This document shows positions 5,095 to 5,479 of a stretch of 5,479 nt of DNA, piece by piece. Numbering within the stretch: the stretch's first letter is position 1; each line of letters opens with the position of its first letter. Location of the stretch: NCBI GenBank assembly GCA_030151865.1, contig JASLCK010000101.1, forward strand, positions 1 to 5,479, in the 5' to 3' direction. Source of the stretch: Rhodospirillaceae bacterium (GTDB lineage: Bacteria; Pseudomonadota; Alphaproteobacteria; Rhodospirillales; Magnetospirillaceae). A program made the translations under genes and the position numbers. The notes beneath the pieces were generated by a model. That model did no database searches. It saw nothing but the letters and a program-made list of their open reading frames with translations, and had not been told where the DNA came from.

Positions 5095-5479
5095 TGGCGT
5101 CGAGGCAAGCCGCAAAGGCGGCAAAGGCGGCCAGATCATCTGTCGGACCCGTTGAAGGGACGCGGATGATCTGGCCGCCGCTTTCTAAAATAGCGCCGGG
5201 GATCATCAAATTGTCGGGCCAGCCGAAATCCTCGATCCCATAAGCATCGGGAACCACCCGGTGGGCGTAATCGCGGGTATCGGCGCTATAGCCCCAGATA
5301 GTTCTTCCCAAGGCCGCGGCATAGCCGACTTCAAACACGGTTCCGGCATCGGCGCTTGGTCCGCGAAACGGCGTCAGGTTGGCAATCACCAGATCGCACG
5401 ACTGGATCAAGGCGATATTGGCCCGATAGATCGGCATGGCCTGGGGCGGCAGTTCGTTATCCAAGGGAAAATGCCCCGA
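5075..5479 (-). CDS. Nucleoside 2-deoxyribosyltransferase-like protein (partial, N-terminus missing)
   Basis: The last 134 residues of a protein of the nucleoside 2-deoxyribosyltransferase family; the frame stays open to the window edge (SGHFPLDNEL), so the TTG at 5464 is internal and not the start. Family features are FPLDNE, IALIQSCDLVIANLTPFRGPSADAGT, and the FEVGYAAALGR block, whose Glu is the expected catalytic nucleophile, followed by IWGYSADTRDY. Known enzymes cleave or exchange the N-glycosidic bond of 2'-deoxynucleosides in salvage or in clearing damaged nucleotides; the actual substrate here cannot be told. The nucleophile, the Asp of CDLVIANLTP and the Asp of SADAGT are present, so it looks active. 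It converges on the small 45-codon ORF and contains a long inverted repeat near its 3' end. Confidence 0.88.
   Translation of the reverse strand, partial: SGHFPLDNELPPQAMPIYRANIALIQSCDLVIANLTPFRGPSADAGTVFEVGYAAALGRTIWGYSADTRDYAHRVVPDAYGIEDFGWPDNLMIPGAILESGGQIIRVPSTGPTDDLAAFAAFAACLDAITASWG
5126..5179. repeat. 15-bp perfect inverted repeat within the deoxyribosyltransferase-like gene
   Basis: GGCGGCCAGATCATC (5126-5140) and GATGATCTGGCCGCC (5165-5179) are exact reverse complements separated by 24 bases; three further pairs (two wobble) extend it inward. In the minus-strand gene it encodes GGQII and DDLAA, so it is under coding constraint. On the + strand it follows the small ORF stop by 31 bases and is followed by GCTTTCT, so it might act as a weak terminator there. 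Confidence 0.7.

Noticed and set aside
4939..5139. 66-codon minus-strand frame with a hydrophobic stretch after the deoxyribosyltransferase-like gene
   Set aside because: It overlaps that gene by 65 bases and has no clear ribosome binding site at the ATG. It might be a small membrane protein from a later TTG (43 codons), but the opposing + strand ORF has a better site and better third-position GC. Not fully excluded.
5075..5464. Treating TTG 5464 as the start of the deoxyribosyltransferase-like gene
   Set aside because: The codons upstream to the window edge encode GHFP, which continues the family's FPLDNE motif, so the gene is cut by the window and not started there.

Overview
The window is GC-rich, with mostly G or C at third codon positions and several GTG/TTG starts. 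The protein sequences resemble those of alphaproteobacteria, most likely Rhodospirillales close to Magnetospirillum. That placement is inferred from sequence style and remembered gene order, not from a search.

Left part (1-3602): the 3' end of hemW runs rightward and meets a leftward lipoprotein gene of the LpoA/penicillin-binding-protein-activator type; the two share a hairpin terminator. The lpoA-like gene is divergent from rsmI-yraN-BON lipoprotein (dolP/yraP-like). The 5' ends of the lpoA-like gene and rsmI overlap by 16 bases, rsmI and yraN overlap as ATGA, and the BON gene follows after 43 bases with its own ribosome binding site. This resembles the enterobacterial rsmI / lpoA-yraN-diaA-dolP locus: an rRNA methyltransferase and a nuclease-fold protein next to two outer-membrane lipoproteins of cell-wall and envelope maintenance.

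Middle (3603-4610): a leftward ten-helix SLC10/BASS-family transporter (YfeH/SLC10A7-like) converges on the BON gene across a second hairpin. Upstream of it are a plausible promoter and a perfect 17-bp palindrome.

Right part (4611-5479): the only long stretch without a large gene (4611-5074) is not empty. Its rightward strand carries a promoter-like pair, a 20-codon ORF containing Phe-Trp-Tyr-Arg-Trp-Tyr, and RNA segments able to form either an antiterminator or a strong intrinsic terminator. This is the layout of a ribosome-mediated attenuator for an aromatic amino acid gene, perhaps with a leaderless leader peptide. The only ORF downstream is a 45-codon hydrophilic reading frame with a perfect ribosome binding site. 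It runs tail to tail into a leftward nucleoside 2-deoxyribosyltransferase-like gene that leaves the window, so no obvious biosynthetic target is present. This apparently orphan attenuator is the most interesting part of the window. No tRNA, rRNA, CRISPR array or insertion sequence was seen.
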